Made by a program: the position numbers and the translations under genes | DNA from: Luteimonas sp. MC1825 | GTDB lineage: Bacteria; Pseudomonadota; Gammaproteobacteria; Xanthomonadales; Xanthomonadaceae | Length of the DNA: 64,000 nt | Assembly (NCBI RefSeq): GCF_014764385.1 | Contig: NZ_CP061714.1 | Location: 310,001-374,000 of the forward strand | Direction of reading: 5' to 3' | Notes under the pieces: model-generated | What the model saw: only the letters and a program-made list of their open reading frames with translations | The model's database searches: none | What the model was told of the DNA's origin: nothing | Part shown: in pieces, positions 36,247 to 45,400 of the stretch | How positions within the stretch are numbered: position 1 is the first letter of the stretch | How the letters are laid out: each line of letters opens with the position of its first letter

Positions 36247-36708
36247 TCAGTCGGCGACGATGCGCTCGTCGCGGCCAAGGATGTCCGGGAGCAGCTCGCC
36301 GCGCGGCGTGAACTGCAGGGACACCGAATTCAGGCAGTGCCGCTCGCCCGTCGGCGGGGGGCCGTCCGGGAAGACGTGGCCGAGGTGGCTGCCGCAACGC
36401 GCGCAGACCTCCTCGATGCGCACCATGCCGTGGCTGCTGTCGCGGATGTAGCGGATGTGGCTCGGGTCGTAAGGGGCGAAGAAGCTGGGCCAGCCCGTGC
36501 CGGAGTCGAACTTCGCGTCGGAGCGGAACAGCGGCAGGCCGCAGAAGCCGCAGCAGTACGTGCCGTCGCGCTTGTTGTCGAGGAACGCGCCGCAGAACGG
36601 CGCTTCGGTGCCGTGCGCCAGCATCACGCGGCGGGCGTCGTCGTCGAGCGTCTGGCTGATGGCACTGCGTGCGTCGTCGCTGGGCGGGGTGAGGTCGAAC
36701 CTGGTCAT
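36247..36708 (-). CDS. msrB: Peptide methionine (R)-S-oxide reductase MsrB
   Basis: A 153-residue enzyme that reduces the R isomer of methionine sulphoxide in oxidised proteins. Two CxxC pairs bind zinc (CGFC at 53-56 and CARC at 102-105, the latter in [17 protein letters not shown]). The catalytic Cys125 lies in [13 protein letters not shown] and Cys39 may be the resolving cysteine. [13 protein letters not shown] is the usual substrate loop. No signal peptide, so cytosolic. It is in a run of small minus-strand genes with DUF4031 upstream (26-base gap). Confidence 0.96.
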   Translation of the reverse strand: MTRFDLTPPSDDARSAISQTLDDDARRVMLAHGTEAPFCGAFLDNKRDGTYCCGFCGLPLFRSDAKFDSGTGWPSFFAPYDPSHIRYIRDSSHGMVRIEEVCARCGSHLGHVFPDGPPPTGERHCLNSVSLQFTPRGELLPDILGRDERIVAD

Positions 36709-36734
36709 GGGCTGCTCCGGGGGATGGTGTGCGT

Positions 36735-37019
36735 TCAATCGGGGATGCGCCGGCCCTGCGCACGCGCGTTGGCGATGACCTCGCGCAGCCGCGCGCGATC
36801 GTGGTGGCGTGAGATCGGCACGGCACCGCACGCGATCGCGCGTTCGCGCAGTTCCGCGGTGACGTCGTAATGGGCGCCGCTGGTCTTGTCCTGGAATGCG
36901 TGACGTGGGATGCCGAGTCCATCCGCGAACGCGTGCAGCTCCGCAAGCGTGTCGGCCATCAGGTGCGCCCACCGCCGGCCACGCCAGAGCGTGACCGCAT
37001 CATCCACGTACACCGCCAC
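36735..37019 (-). CDS. DUF4031 family protein
   Basis: A 94-residue protein of the DUF4031 family, recognised by [20 protein letters not shown] at the N-terminus and [20 protein letters not shown] further on. The function is unknown; conserved Asp, Trp and His residues (for example W.HL.AD, HAFQDK..GAHYDV) suggest a small enzyme. GTG start at 37019, eleven bases after the DUF3016 stop, and 26 bases before msrB, so the three are probably co-transcribed. Confidence 0.85.
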   Translation of the reverse strand: MAVYVDDAVTLWRGRRWAHLMADTLAELHAFADGLGIPRHAFQDKTSGAHYDVTAELRERAIACGAVPISRHHDRARLREVIANARAQGRRIPD

Positions 37020-37030
37020 CGCGCGCCGTC

Positions 37031-37588
37031 TCAGCGCCGCGGCGCGCGCAGTTCGTCGCGCACCCAGCGATCGATGAGGCGCTTCTCGTGCTGCAGCGGA
37101 TCGCTGCGCGCCGCCATGCCGGCCGACGAGGTCAGGAATCCGAGGTCGGTCAGCCGACGCTCGCCTTCGGCAAGCACCTGGCCGCCGGCATCGCGCAGGG
37201 TGAAACGCAGCTCGAGGCTCGGCGGATACAGGTCGCGCACCACGCGCACGTCGCCCAGGCTCTGCGTCGCGGGCTCGTACTCGCCGGCGCGGTCGATGTC
37301 GATGATCTCCACATCGAGCCGTTCGCCGTCGGCGAGCGCAGCAGCGGATGCCGTGCGCAGGTGTTCGGCGAGGTCGCGGACCCAGTCACCACGGACCGCT
37401 TCGAAGCGGCTGCGGCTGTAGCGGATCTCGGTGAACGTTTCCGGATCGGTCCAGGAAACGGCGACCGGGCCGTACGCGTCCAGGGCGCGCGGAGCGTCGG
37501 CGTCGGTCACGTTGGTCGGGCGGGTTTGGGCGTGGCCGGCGAACAGCGCGGCGAGCAGGAGGACGGTGATCCTGGCGAACGTGGCCAT
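37031..37588 (-). CDS. Exported DUF3016 family protein
   Basis: A 185-residue protein with a signal peptide (MATFARITVLLLAALFAGHA, cleavage about residue 21) and a DUF3016 domain: VSWTDPETFTEIRYSRSR, LDVEIIDIDRAGEYEP and LELRFTLRDAGGQVLAEGE. This family consists of periplasmic proteins of unknown role in Xanthomonadaceae and relatives, with a beta-rich fold related to penicillin-binding-protein activator-like modules in my reading (weak). First gene of the minus-strand run DUF3016-DUF4031-msrB; divergent from the L,D-transpeptidase at 37731. Confidence 0.85.
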   Translation of the reverse strand: MATFARITVLLLAALFAGHAQTRPTNVTDADAPRALDAYGPVAVSWTDPETFTEIRYSRSRFEAVRGDWVRDLAEHLRTASAAALADGERLDVEIIDIDRAGEYEPATQSLGDVRVVRDLYPPSLELRFTLRDAGGQVLAEGERRLTDLGFLTSSAGMAARSDPLQHEKRLIDRWVRDELRAPRR

Positions 37589-37730
37589 GGCAGGCTCCGT
37601 CGAATGTCTGCAGCCATTCTGCGCGCGTGCCATCGCGGCGGCAAACGCGGGCACGCGCCGCGCGTGCAGGCATTCAGCCGGTTCGACGCCACGCCTTGCG
37701 CAGCGACGCAGGCGGCCGCATCTTGCCGAG

Positions 37731-38456
37731 ATGGCAGTCCGTTCCCGCCGCCACATCCATCCATCGCAGGCGCGCCTGCCGGGCCTGCTGCTCGCGGTGC
37801 TGCTGCTCGCGGCCACGCCGCCGGCCCATGCCCGGGACCTGCTGGCGCGCCTGTCCGCTGCGGCGCCCACGCTCGACCGCACGGTCCTCGCGCTCGCGCT
37901 GCAGGCGCGCGACTGTGCGCGCGCGGCGGACGTCGCCGGCGCCGGTGCCGATCGACTGGCGGTGATCGACTACACGCTGCCGTCGACCGAGAAGCGCCTG
38001 TGGGTGTTCGACCTCGGCAAGGCGACCCTGCTGCACGCCGAACACGTGGCCCACGGCCGTGGCAGCGGCGACAACATCGCGGCGCGCTTCTCCAATGTCG
38101 AAGGCAGCTTCCAGTCGAGCCTGGGCCTGTTCGCCACCGCCGAGACCTACATCGGCGAGAACGGCTACTCACTGCGCATGGATGGCCTGGAGCCCGGCGT
38201 CAACGACGCGGCGCGCGAACGGCTGGTGGTGATGCACGGCGCCGACTACGTCGATCCCGCGCAGGCGCGCCGGCAGGGCCGGCTGGGGCGCAGCTGGGGC
38301 TGCCCGGCGGTGCGCGCGGGGGTGGCACGCGCGGTGATCGACAATCTGCGCGACGGCCAGTTGCTGTTCGCGTACGCCCGCGACGCGGCATGGTTGAACG
38401 GCTCCCGCTTCCTGCATTGCGCGCGGGCTGAACGCAAGGCACGCGCGGCGCGCTGA
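37731..38456 (+). CDS. Murein L,D-transpeptidase catalytic domain family protein
   Basis: A 241-residue exported protein with signal peptide (LLLAVLLLAATPPAHA, about residues 18-33) and a domain of the second YkuD type: LAVIDYTLPSTEKRLWVFDL, GSGDNIAARFSNVEGSFQSS, and the catalytic end RLGRSWGCPAVRAG with the active Cys. Family members are thought to form or trim 3-3 cross-links in peptidoglycan or attach proteins to it. The next two plus-strand genes are a second L,D-transpeptidase and an M23 peptidase, making a cell-wall group. Confidence 0.85.
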   Translation: MAVRSRRHIHPSQARLPGLLLAVLLLAATPPAHARDLLARLSAAAPTLDRTVLALALQARDCARAADVAGAGADRLAVIDYTLPSTEKRLWVFDLGKATLLHAEHVAHGRGSGDNIAARFSNVEGSFQSSLGLFATAETYIGENGYSLRMDGLEPGVNDAARERLVVMHGADYVDPAQARRQGRLGRSWGCPAVRAGVARAVIDNLRDGQLLFAYARDAAWLNGSRFLHCARAERKARAAR

Positions 38457-38519
38457 TTTCACGCGCCATCGCCAGGCGCTCACGCAGCATCGCCGCACCT
38501 GCCACCAAGGACTGTCCGC

Positions 38520-39563
38520 ATGACTCCAGCCAAGCCGCTTGCCCTCGCGCTGAGCGCGATCCTGTTCGGCGCGCCCCTGCTTGCCGCCGCGCAAGCACCC
38601 GCCCTGCCACCGGGGGCGAAGCCTGTCGTACCCGCTGTGCAAGCCGCGGACACCGGGCCCGCGCCCCGCGTGGAGGTGACCGGGGCCGACCATCCCGCCA
38701 ACGCCGCCACGGCCACGTCCGGTGATGGCGCGATGCTGCGTGCGCAGATCCTGCTCGACCGCGCACACTTCTCCCCGGGCGAGATCGACGGCAGTGGTGG
38801 CAGCAACACCCGGCGCGCGATTGCCGCCTTCCAGCGCAGCCGCGACCTGACGGCGAGCGGCAAGCTCGACGCCGCCACCTGGCAGGCGCTGAACGCCGAC
38901 ACCGCCCCGGTGCTGGTCGAACATGCGATCGCGGCTGACGAGGTCGCGGGTCCGTTCCGCAAGCTGCCCACCGACATGATGGCGAAGTCGAAGCTCGACA
39001 AGCTCGGTTTCGAGAGTGCGGCCGAAGCGCTGGGCGAGAAGTTCCACGCCAGCCCCAAGCTGCTGCAGCGCCTCAACGCGGGCAAGGACCTCGCCGCGGC
39101 CGGTACCCGCATCGTGGTGCCGAATGTCTCCGGCGCGACACCGCTCCCGGAGATCGCGCGGGTGGTCGTGGACAAGTCGGATTCGGTGGTGCAACTGGTG
39201 ACCGCGGACGGCAAGGTGGTGGCGCAGTTCCCGGCCTCCACCGGCAGCAAGCACGACCCGCTGCCGATCGGCGAGTGGACCATCAAGGGCGTCGCGCGCG
39301 ACCCAACCTTCCACTACAACCCGGCGCTGTTCTGGGATGCGGATCCGTCGCACGCCAAGGCGACGCTGCAACCCGGCCCCAACAACCCGGTCGGGCTTGC
39401 CTGGGTCGATCTGTCGAAGGAGCACTACGGCATCCATGGCACGCCGGTGCCGGCCAACGTCGGCAAGACCGATTCCCACGGTTGCATCCGATTGAGCAAC
39501 TGGAACGTGCTGATGCTGGCGGCCGCGGTGAAGCCGGGCCTGCCGGCGATCCTGCAGGAATAG
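38520..39563 (+). CDS. L,D-transpeptidase with peptidoglycan-binding domain
   Basis: A 347-residue exported enzyme. Signal peptide 1-25 ([18 protein letters not shown]), peptidoglycan-binding domain at about 70-130 ([32 protein letters not shown]), a short LysM-like middle ([16 protein letters not shown]) and a YkuD catalytic domain from about 205 with [20 protein letters not shown] followed by [10 protein letters not shown], containing catalytic His and Cys. It builds 3-3 cross-links or lipoprotein anchors in the murein. The gene is 63 bases after the first transpeptidase; the M23 gene follows with a three-base gap. Confidence 0.93.
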   Translation: MTPAKPLALALSAILFGAPLLAAAQAPALPPGAKPVVPAVQAADTGPAPRVEVTGADHPANAATATSGDGAMLRAQILLDRAHFSPGEIDGSGGSNTRRAIAAFQRSRDLTASGKLDAATWQALNADTAPVLVEHAIAADEVAGPFRKLPTDMMAKSKLDKLGFESAAEALGEKFHASPKLLQRLNAGKDLAAAGTRIVVPNVSGATPLPEIARVVVDKSDSVVQLVTADGKVVAQFPASTGSKHDPLPIGEWTIKGVARDPTFHYNPALFWDADPSHAKATLQPGPNNPVGLAWVDLSKEHYGIHGTPVPANVGKTDSHGCIRLSNWNVLMLAAAVKPGLPAILQE

Positions 39564-39566
39564 GCC

Positions 39567-40259
39567 ATGCGGTACGTCGCCATGGTCCTCGCCGGCCTGC
39601 TGCTGGCGGCGGTCGTGCACCTGGCGGGGATGTCGCGCGCCGAGCGCGCGCGGATCCTTCGCATCACGCCGGCACCGGAGGCAGGGGCTGAGGATCGCGC
39701 GGGCCCCGTCGACCGTGGTCCCAGCCGGGCGACGCGGCGCCACACCACGCAGCCGCCGTCGCCACCCGGGCGGCCGGTCGCCATCGCGACCCGGCCACGC
39801 ACTGCCTTGCCGCTGCCCCTGCCGTCGGGACTGGTGCTGCCGGTGCAGGGCGTGGTGCCCGCGCAGCTGTCGCCGACCTTCGAGGACGCGCGCAGCGAAG
39901 GCCGGGTGCACGAGGCGATCGACATCATGGCGCCCACCGGGACCCCGGTGCTGGCGGTGGCCGATGGCCACGTCGAAAAGCTGTTCGACAGCGCGCAGGG
40001 CGGACTGACGATCTACCAGTTCGAGCCGGGCGGGCGCTTCGCGTACTACTACGCGCATCTCGACGGCTATGCGCCGGGGCTGGCCGAGAAGCAGCAGGTG
40101 CGCCAGGGCCAGGTGATCGGCTACGTCGGCAGCACCGGCAACGCGGACCCGGCGGGCCCGCACCTGCACTTCGCGATCTTCGTGCTGGGGCCGGAGAAGC
40201 AGTGGTGGAAGGGCACCCCCATCGACCCGTTCCCGCTGTTCACCGGCAAGGCGCCCTGA
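39567..40259 (+). CDS. M23 family metallopeptidase (LytM domain)
   Basis: A 230-residue membrane-anchored or secreted protein. An N-terminal helix (about 3-21) is followed by a proline-rich linker (to residue 85) and a LytM domain in which the metal ligands are intact: HEAIDIMAPTGTPVLAV (HxxxD) and GPHLHFAIFVL (HxH). It should cut peptide cross-links in murein. It begins three bases after the L,D-transpeptidase stop, so the two are translationally linked, and it is the last of three wall genes. A convergent tesA gene follows after 19 bases. Confidence 0.92.
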   Translation: MRYVAMVLAGLLLAAVVHLAGMSRAERARILRITPAPEAGAEDRAGPVDRGPSRATRRHTTQPPSPPGRPVAIATRPRTALPLPLPSGLVLPVQGVVPAQLSPTFEDARSEGRVHEAIDIMAPTGTPVLAVADGHVEKLFDSAQGGLTIYQFEPGGRFAYYYAHLDGYAPGLAEKQQVRQGQVIGYVGSTGNADPAGPHLHFAIFVLGPEKQWWKGTPIDPFPLFTGKAP

Positions 40260-40278
40260 TGCGTCGTCGCCGCGATCG

Positions 40279-40950
40279 TCAGCGCAGCAGCGGTTCCAGC
40301 GCCGGCCAGACATGGTCGCCGATCGCGGGCTGCGCCTCGGCCACCGGATGCAGGTTGTCGTCCATGAAGTTGCCGCGGTCGGCGGCGACGGGTTCGAGCA
40401 GGAACGGCAGCAGCGGAATATCGAAGAAGGACGCGAGTTCGCGGTAGGTGCGGTCCAGGCCACGGGTATATTCCGCGCCGAGGTTGGGCGGCATGCGCAT
40501 GCCGACCAGCAGCACGCGCGCACCGACATGCTCCGAAGCGCCGATCATCCGCGCCAGGTTGTATTTCAGCTCGGCCAGCGGCAAGCCGCGCAGCGCGTCG
40601 TTGGCGCCGAGCGCGATCACCACCACCGCCGGCTGGTGGCGCACCACCTCGCGTGCGACCCGCGACGAGCCCCCGGCGCTGGTCTCGCCGCTGATGCTGG
40701 CGTTGACGACCCGCCAGCCGGGGCGTTCACTGGCCATGCGCCGCGCCAGCAGGTCCACCCAGCCCTGGTCGGTACGCAGGCCGTAGGCGGCCGACAGCGA
40801 ATCGCCCATCACCAGGACGGTGCGCGGCGGGGCGTTGTCGGGTGCGGCGGCGGCGGGCCGGCCCTGCGCCTGGGCCACACCGGCCAGCAGCAGGATGCAC
40901 AAACCCAGCAGCATTTGGACCTGGCGGCATATCGCCCAATATCCTGTCAT
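40279..40950 (-). CDS. tesA: Arylesterase / acyl-CoA thioesterase I (TesA)
   Basis: A 223-residue periplasmic SGNH esterase. The start at 40950 gives a signal peptide (MLLGLCILLLAGVAQAQ) after a short N-terminal extension. The catalytic Ser is in VLVMGDSLSAAYGL, the oxyanion Asn in IALGANDALRGLP, and Asp/His in DNLHPVAEAQP near the end. TesA has thioesterase, esterase, protease-like and lysophospholipase activity. As in E. coli and many gammaproteobacteria it is divergent from an ABC transporter of the YbbA-YbbP type (start 73 bases away). Confidence 0.92.
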   Translation of the reverse strand: MTGYWAICRQVQMLLGLCILLLAGVAQAQGRPAAAAPDNAPPRTVLVMGDSLSAAYGLRTDQGWVDLLARRMASERPGWRVVNASISGETSAGGSSRVAREVVRHQPAVVVIALGANDALRGLPLAELKYNLARMIGASEHVGARVLLVGMRMPPNLGAEYTRGLDRTYRELASFFDIPLLPFLLEPVAADRGNFMDDNLHPVAEAQPAIGDHVWPALEPLLR

Positions 40951-41023
40951 CGACTTCTCCGATCCGGCTGACCGCGGCGCGCCACGCGCCAGGCTGGACA
41001 TCATGCCCCCACGAAGGTCCCCC

Positions 41024-41743
41024 ATGCCCGATTCCACCGCAACCCCGTCCGCCGCGCCGCCCGCACTCTCCGCTGTCGGTCTCGGCAAGCGCGTCATGCT
41101 GCCCGCCGGCGAACTGGTGATCCTCGACGGCGTCGGCTTCGAGATCGCCGCCGGCGACAGCGTGGCGATCGTGGGCGCGTCGGGTTCGGGCAAGAGCACG
41201 CTGCTGTCACTGCTCGCGGGACTCGACACGCCCAGCAGCGGTGATGTACGGGTGGACGGCGCGCCGCTGTCGACGCTCGACGAGGACGGACGCGCCAAGG
41301 TTCGCGGCGCCAAGGTCGGCTTCGTGTTCCAGAATTTCCAGCTGCTGCCATCGCTCACCGCGCTGGAGAACGTGATGCTGCCGCTGGAGCTGCGCGGCGA
41401 TGGCGACGTGGAAGGCCCCGCGCGCGAGATCCTGGTGCGCGTCGGCCTCGGCGAGCGCCTGGGCCACTACCCGCGGCAGCTGTCGGGCGGCGAGCAGCAG
41501 CGCGTGGCGGTGGCGCGCGCGTTCGTCACCCGGCCGTCGTTGCTGTTTGCCGACGAGCCCACCGGCAACCTCGACACGCGCACCGGGCAGGCGATCATCG
41601 AGCTGCTGTTCGCGCTCAACGCCGACCTCGGCACCACGCTGGTGCTGGTGACCCACGACGAGCACCTCGCGCAGCGCTGCCGGCGCACGCTGCGCCTCGA
41701 CAGCGGCCGCCTGGTCGCCGACGACGCGCGCGCCGCGGCATGA
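41024..41743 (+). CDS. ybbA: ABC transporter ATP-binding protein (YbbA/LolD type)
   Basis: A 239-residue ATPase subunit with Walker A AIVGASGSGKSTLLSLL, Q loop FVFQNFQLLPSLTA, signature YPRQLSGGEQQRVAVARA, Walker B LLFADEPTGNLD and switch His in VLVTHDEHLA. It pairs with the FtsX-type permease encoded next, whose start overlaps its stop by four bases. The E. coli YbbAP pair lies beside tesA; a role in moving lipids or peptides across the envelope or in stress tolerance has been suggested, but the substrate is not settled. ATG 41024 follows AAGGT; an in-frame ATG at 41003 is less likely. Confidence 0.92.
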   Translation: MPDSTATPSAAPPALSAVGLGKRVMLPAGELVILDGVGFEIAAGDSVAIVGASGSGKSTLLSLLAGLDTPSSGDVRVDGAPLSTLDEDGRAKVRGAKVGFVFQNFQLLPSLTALENVMLPLELRGDGDVEGPAREILVRVGLGERLGHYPRQLSGGEQQRVAVARAFVTRPSLLFADEPTGNLDTRTGQAIIELLFALNADLGTTLVLVTHDEHLAQRCRRTLRLDSGRLVADDARAAA

Positions 41744-44277
41744 GGGCGCTCGCACTCGCCGCGCGGCAGCTGCGCCGCGACCTGGCCTCCGGCGACATCC
41801 GCATCCTGCTGGCGGCGCTGGTGCTGGCGGTGGTGGCGGTGACCGCGGTCGGCTTTGTCACCGATCGCGCCGCGCGTGCGCTGGCCATCGAGGCCAACCG
41901 CCTGCTTGGCGGCGACGCCGTGCTGCGCGGCGACGCGCCGATCACCGGTGCGCTGCGCGAAGCCGCGCAGGCGCCCGGGCTGCGCCATGCCGACACCGTC
42001 GGGCTGGACACCATGATCCGCGTCGGCGAGGGCGAAGCCGCGCAGCTGAAACTCGGCGAGCTGCGCGCGCTGGGCGCGGGCTTCCCGCTGCGCGGCAGCT
42101 TCCGCATCGCGGGTGCCGACGGCATCGAGCGCGCGGCGACCGGGCTGCCGGGGCCGGGCACGCTGTGGATGGGCCGTGCCGGCGCCGAAACGCTTGGCGC
42201 GCGCATCGGCGACGCCGTCGGCATCGGCGAATCGCGGCTGCGGCTGGCGGCGATCGTGGCGCAGGAACCCGATGCCGCGCTCGACTACTTCAACGTCGCG
42301 CCGCGGGTGTTCCTCAACCTCGGCGACCTCGACGCCACCGGGCTGGTGCAGGAAGGCAGCCGCATCCGTTACCGGCTGGTGGTCGCGGGCGACGCGGCGG
42401 CGGTGGACCGCTTCACCCGCGCCGCGCGCGATGGCCTCGAGCGCGGCCAGCGCCTGGAAACCGCCGCGGATGCGCGCCCGGAAGTGCGCTCCGCGCTCGA
42501 CCGTGCGGGACGCTTCCTCGGGCTCGCCGCACTGGTGTCGGTGGTGCTGGCGGCGGTGGCGGTGGCGATGGCCGCGCGCCGGCACAGCGCACGCCACCTG
42601 CAGGGCGCGGCGGTGATGCGTTGCCTGGGCGCCAGCCAGCGCACGCTGGTGGTGATCCATGTCGGCGAACTGGTGCTGCTGGGGCTGCTGGCCTGCGCGG
42701 TCGGGATCGCGATCGCCTATGGCCTGCAGTGGGCGATCGGCGCATGGCTGGCGGACCTGCTCGGCATCGGCATCCCGCCGGCCGGTCCGCTGCCGGCGCT
42801 GCAGGGCATGGGCGTGGGCATGGTGGTGCTGCTGGCGTTCGCCGCGCCGCCCGTGCTCGCCCTGCGCCGCGTGCCCGCGCTGCGCGTGCTGCGCCGCGAC
42901 CTGGATGCCGCCGAACCCAGCGCCTGGCTGGTGGCGCTGGCCGGGCTGGGCGGCATGGCGGCGTTGCTGTGGTGGCAGGCTGGCTCGGCCACGCTGGGCC
43001 TGGCGATGCTGGCGGGCATTGCCGTGACGCTGCTGGTTCTGGCCGGGTTGGCGTGGCTGTTGATCCTGGCCGTGCGCCGGCTGCGCACGCGGCTGCGCGG
43101 CAGCCTGCGCTATGGCCTGGCCAACGTCAGCCGCCGGGCCGGCACCAGCATCGCGCAGGTCTCGGCGCTCGGCCTTGGCCTGATGGCACTGCTGCTGCTG
43201 ACCTTCGTGCGCACCGACCTGCTCGACCGCTGGCGCGTGTCGCTGGCCGAGGACGCGCCCAACCGCTTCGTGATCAACGTGCAGCAGGAGCAGATGCCCG
43301 GCGTGCGCGCGCTGCTGGCCGAACAGGGCCTGGGCGAGCCGGTGCTGTACCCGATGGTCCGCGGCCGCCTGGCCACGCGCAACGGCGAGGCGGTCGACAC
43401 CGCCGGCATCGCGGCGTCCGCCGACGACGCCGACGACGCCGACGACGGCCGCCGCGCGCAGCGCCGCGCCGAGCGCGAGTTCAACCTGTCCACCGCCACC
43501 GCACTGGGCGATGACAACCGCGTCACCGCAGGACGCTTCTGGGGCGCGACGCCGCCGGCCACCCCCGAGCTGTCTGTGGAGGAAGGCTTTGCCGAGTCGC
43601 TGGGCTGGAAGCTGGGCGACCGCATCGCCTTCGACATCGCCGGGCGCGCGCTGGAGGGCACCGTCACCTCGCTGCGCAGCGTGGAGTGGGAGAGCTTCAA
43701 GCCGAACTTCTTCGTGCTTGCGTCGCCGGGCGCGCTCGATGGCTACCCGGCGAGCTGGATCACCGCGGTCGGCGTGCCGCGCGGCGATACCGCGTTCACC
43801 CGCGCGCTGGTCGGCCGCTATCCCAACGTGTCGGTGATCGATGTCGACGCGGTGCTCGACCAAGTGCGCGCCACCGCCGACCAGGTGTCGACGGTCGTGG
43901 AGGTGGTGTTCTGGTTTGCCCTGGCAGCTGGCGTGCTGGTGCTGCTGGCCGCGATCAGCGCCAGCCAGGACGAGCGCCTGCTCGAGGGCGGGGTGATGCG
44001 CGTGCTCGGCGCCAGCCGCTGGCAGCTGCGCCTGGCGCAGGCTTCTGAATTCGCCGCCATCGGCCTGATTTCCGGGGTGGTGGCGGCGATCGCCGCCTCG
44101 GTGCTGGCCGGGGTGATCGCCAAACGCGTGTTCGACCTGCCGTGGCAGCCGGACCTGGCGATGGTCGCGATCGGCGCGGCGGTCGGAGTGGCGGCCGCGC
44201 TGCTGGCCGGGCTGTTCGCCACGCGCCGGGTGCTGGATGCGCCCCCGGCGGTGACCCTGCGCGAGCTGCAGGGCTGA
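41740..44277 (+). CDS. ybbP: ABC transporter permease, FtsX family (YbbP type)
   Basis: An 845-residue inner-membrane protein with the ten-helix layout of YbbP: one N-terminal helix (ILLAALVLAVVAVTAVGFV), a long periplasmic domain of MacB type to about residue 255, an FtsX core block of three helices (about 255-350), a second set (about 385-440), a second periplasmic domain, and a final FtsX block (VLVLLAAISASQDERLLEGG onward). It pairs with YbbA through an ATGA overlap. Function as for YbbA: probably lipid- or peptide-related export at the periplasmic face. Confidence 0.92.
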   Translation: MRALALAARQLRRDLASGDIRILLAALVLAVVAVTAVGFVTDRAARALAIEANRLLGGDAVLRGDAPITGALREAAQAPGLRHADTVGLDTMIRVGEGEAAQLKLGELRALGAGFPLRGSFRIAGADGIERAATGLPGPGTLWMGRAGAETLGARIGDAVGIGESRLRLAAIVAQEPDAALDYFNVAPRVFLNLGDLDATGLVQEGSRIRYRLVVAGDAAAVDRFTRAARDGLERGQRLETAADARPEVRSALDRAGRFLGLAALVSVVLAAVAVAMAARRHSARHLQGAAVMRCLGASQRTLVVIHVGELVLLGLLACAVGIAIAYGLQWAIGAWLADLLGIGIPPAGPLPALQGMGVGMVVLLAFAAPPVLALRRVPALRVLRRDLDAAEPSAWLVALAGLGGMAALLWWQAGSATLGLAMLAGIAVTLLVLAGLAWLLILAVRRLRTRLRGSLRYGLANVSRRAGTSIAQVSALGLGLMALLLLTFVRTDLLDRWRVSLAEDAPNRFVINVQQEQMPGVRALLAEQGLGEPVLYPMVRGRLATRNGEAVDTAGIAASADDADDADDGRRAQRRAEREFNLSTATALGDDNRVTAGRFWGATPPATPELSVEEGFAESLGWKLGDRIAFDIAGRALEGTVTSLRSVEWESFKPNFFVLASPGALDGYPASWITAVGVPRGDTAFTRALVGRYPNVSVIDVDAVLDQVRATADQVSTVVEVVFWFALAAGVLVLLAAISASQDERLLEGGVMRVLGASRWQLRLAQASEFAAIGLISGVVAAIAASVLAGVIAKRVFDLPWQPDLAMVAIGAAVGVAAALLAGLFATRRVLDAPPAVTLRELQG

Positions 44278-44282
44278 ACTCG

Positions 44283-44312
44283 CGGGGCCGGGTCCAGTCG
44301 ACCGCGGCCCCG
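44283..44312. terminator. Stem-loop between ybbP and the convergent small gene
   Basis: CGGGGCC and GGCCCCG pair, with an inner GGTC/GACC helix around CAGTC. It sits between two convergent genes (stops 44277 and 44320) and likely acts on both strands, although neither side has a clear T tract. Confidence 0.5.
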
Positions 44313-44319
44313 TGCGGGC

Positions 44320-44646
44320 TCAGCCTGCGCGTCGGGCGATGAAATACGCCGCCAGGTTGCCGAGGCCGGTGGCGCCGAGCAGCACCGCGAACGCACCGGG
44401 CGTCGCTTCACGCAGGCCCAGCGCCTCGATCACCGCAAAGCCGATCGCCAGCAGCACCAGCACCGTGCCCCAGCGCAGCGAGGCCTGGCGGCGGCGCGCC
44501 TCCTCGCCTTCAAGGATCGAGCGCACCATGGCTTCCGAGCCGTTGCTGGCGACCATCTGCCGGCGCGTGCGGGCGTCGACGACGGCCTTGATGGACAGGT
44601 AGATGCACGCGAACAGCACGATCGGGATGAAGACTTCGAAATCCAT
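44320..44646 (-). CDS. Small membrane protein of unknown function
   Basis: A 108-residue protein with an N-terminal membrane helix (FIPIVLFACIYLSIKAVV), a charged middle (RSILEGEEARRRQASLRWG) and two C-terminal helices (TVLVLLAIGFAVIEALG and FAVLLGATGLGNLAAYFIA). No family name could be assigned with confidence. It is divergent from the ECF sigma gene at 44786 with a 139-base gap; whether it belongs to that regulon is open. Confidence 0.7.
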   Translation of the reverse strand: MDFEVFIPIVLFACIYLSIKAVVDARTRRQMVASNGSEAMVRSILEGEEARRRQASLRWGTVLVLLAIGFAVIEALGLREATPGAFAVLLGATGLGNLAAYFIARRAG

Positions 44647-44785
44647 GGCGGTGTCCCTGGGTAGGTGGTGGCGCCGCGCGGATTGGCGGCTTGCTGGAGT
44701 GGATACCGCGGCGGCGGCGCCGGTTGCATCGGCGGGCGCGTGCGATCGCTTGCAACCGCGGCCCTGCCGGGCGTATCCCGTGCAC

Positions 44786-45400
44786 ATGGATCAGGTTTTC
44801 AATGCGGGCGGCGCCAACGCGCTGCGCGATGACGCGCACGGCGACGATGCCGCGCGCGTCGCCGCCGTGCTCGCCGGCACGCCCGGGGCCTTCGAAGCGC
44901 TGGTGCGGGACTACCAGCGCCTGGCCTGGCACGTGGTGCAGCGCATGGTGCGGCACCCGGAGGACACCCGAGAACTGTGCCAGGAGGTGTTCCTGCGCGT
45001 GCACCGCTACCTGCCGCAGTACCGCGCGGACGCGCCGCTGAAGGCATGGATCGCGCAGGTGGCGTACTCGGTGGCCAGGCGCCACCTGGAGCGCCGCAGG
45101 ATTCCGCTGGCGGAGCCGATCGACGGCGACGCGCTGGCACCGGCCGAGCGCGTGGCCGACGCGTTCGACCTCGCTGCGGCGCACGCCGAAGCAGACGAGG
45201 CGCGCCACCTGCACGCGGCGATCGACGCGCTGCCGCCGCTGCAGCGCACCCTGCTCACCCTGTACCACCTCGAAGAACTGCCGATCGCGGAGATCGCCAC
45301 GATCACCGGGCTCGCCGAGGGCACCATCAAGAGCCACCTGTTCCGCACCCGCAAGGCCCTGCGCGCCGTGCTGGAACGCCGCATCGGAGTCGCCGCATGA
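44786..45400 (+). CDS. ECF-type RNA polymerase sigma factor
   Basis: A 204-residue sigma-70 family protein. Region 2 lies at about 30-100 (AFEALVRDYQRLAWHVVQRM, EDTRELCQEVFLRVHRYLPQ, LKAWIAQVAYSVARRHLERR) and region 4 at about 145-200 (LPPLQRTLLTLYHLEELPIA, IATITGLAEGTIKSHLFRTR). Length and the absence of regions 1 and 3 mark it as an extracytoplasmic-function sigma factor. The next gene begins within its stop (ATGA) and encodes a one- or two-helix membrane protein that is the obvious anti-sigma candidate, so it may respond to an envelope signal. Confidence 0.93.
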   Translation: MDQVFNAGGANALRDDAHGDDAARVAAVLAGTPGAFEALVRDYQRLAWHVVQRMVRHPEDTRELCQEVFLRVHRYLPQYRADAPLKAWIAQVAYSVARRHLERRRIPLAEPIDGDALAPAERVADAFDLAAAHAEADEARHLHAAIDALPPLQRTLLTLYHLEELPIAEIATITGLAEGTIKSHLFRTRKALRAVLERRIGVAA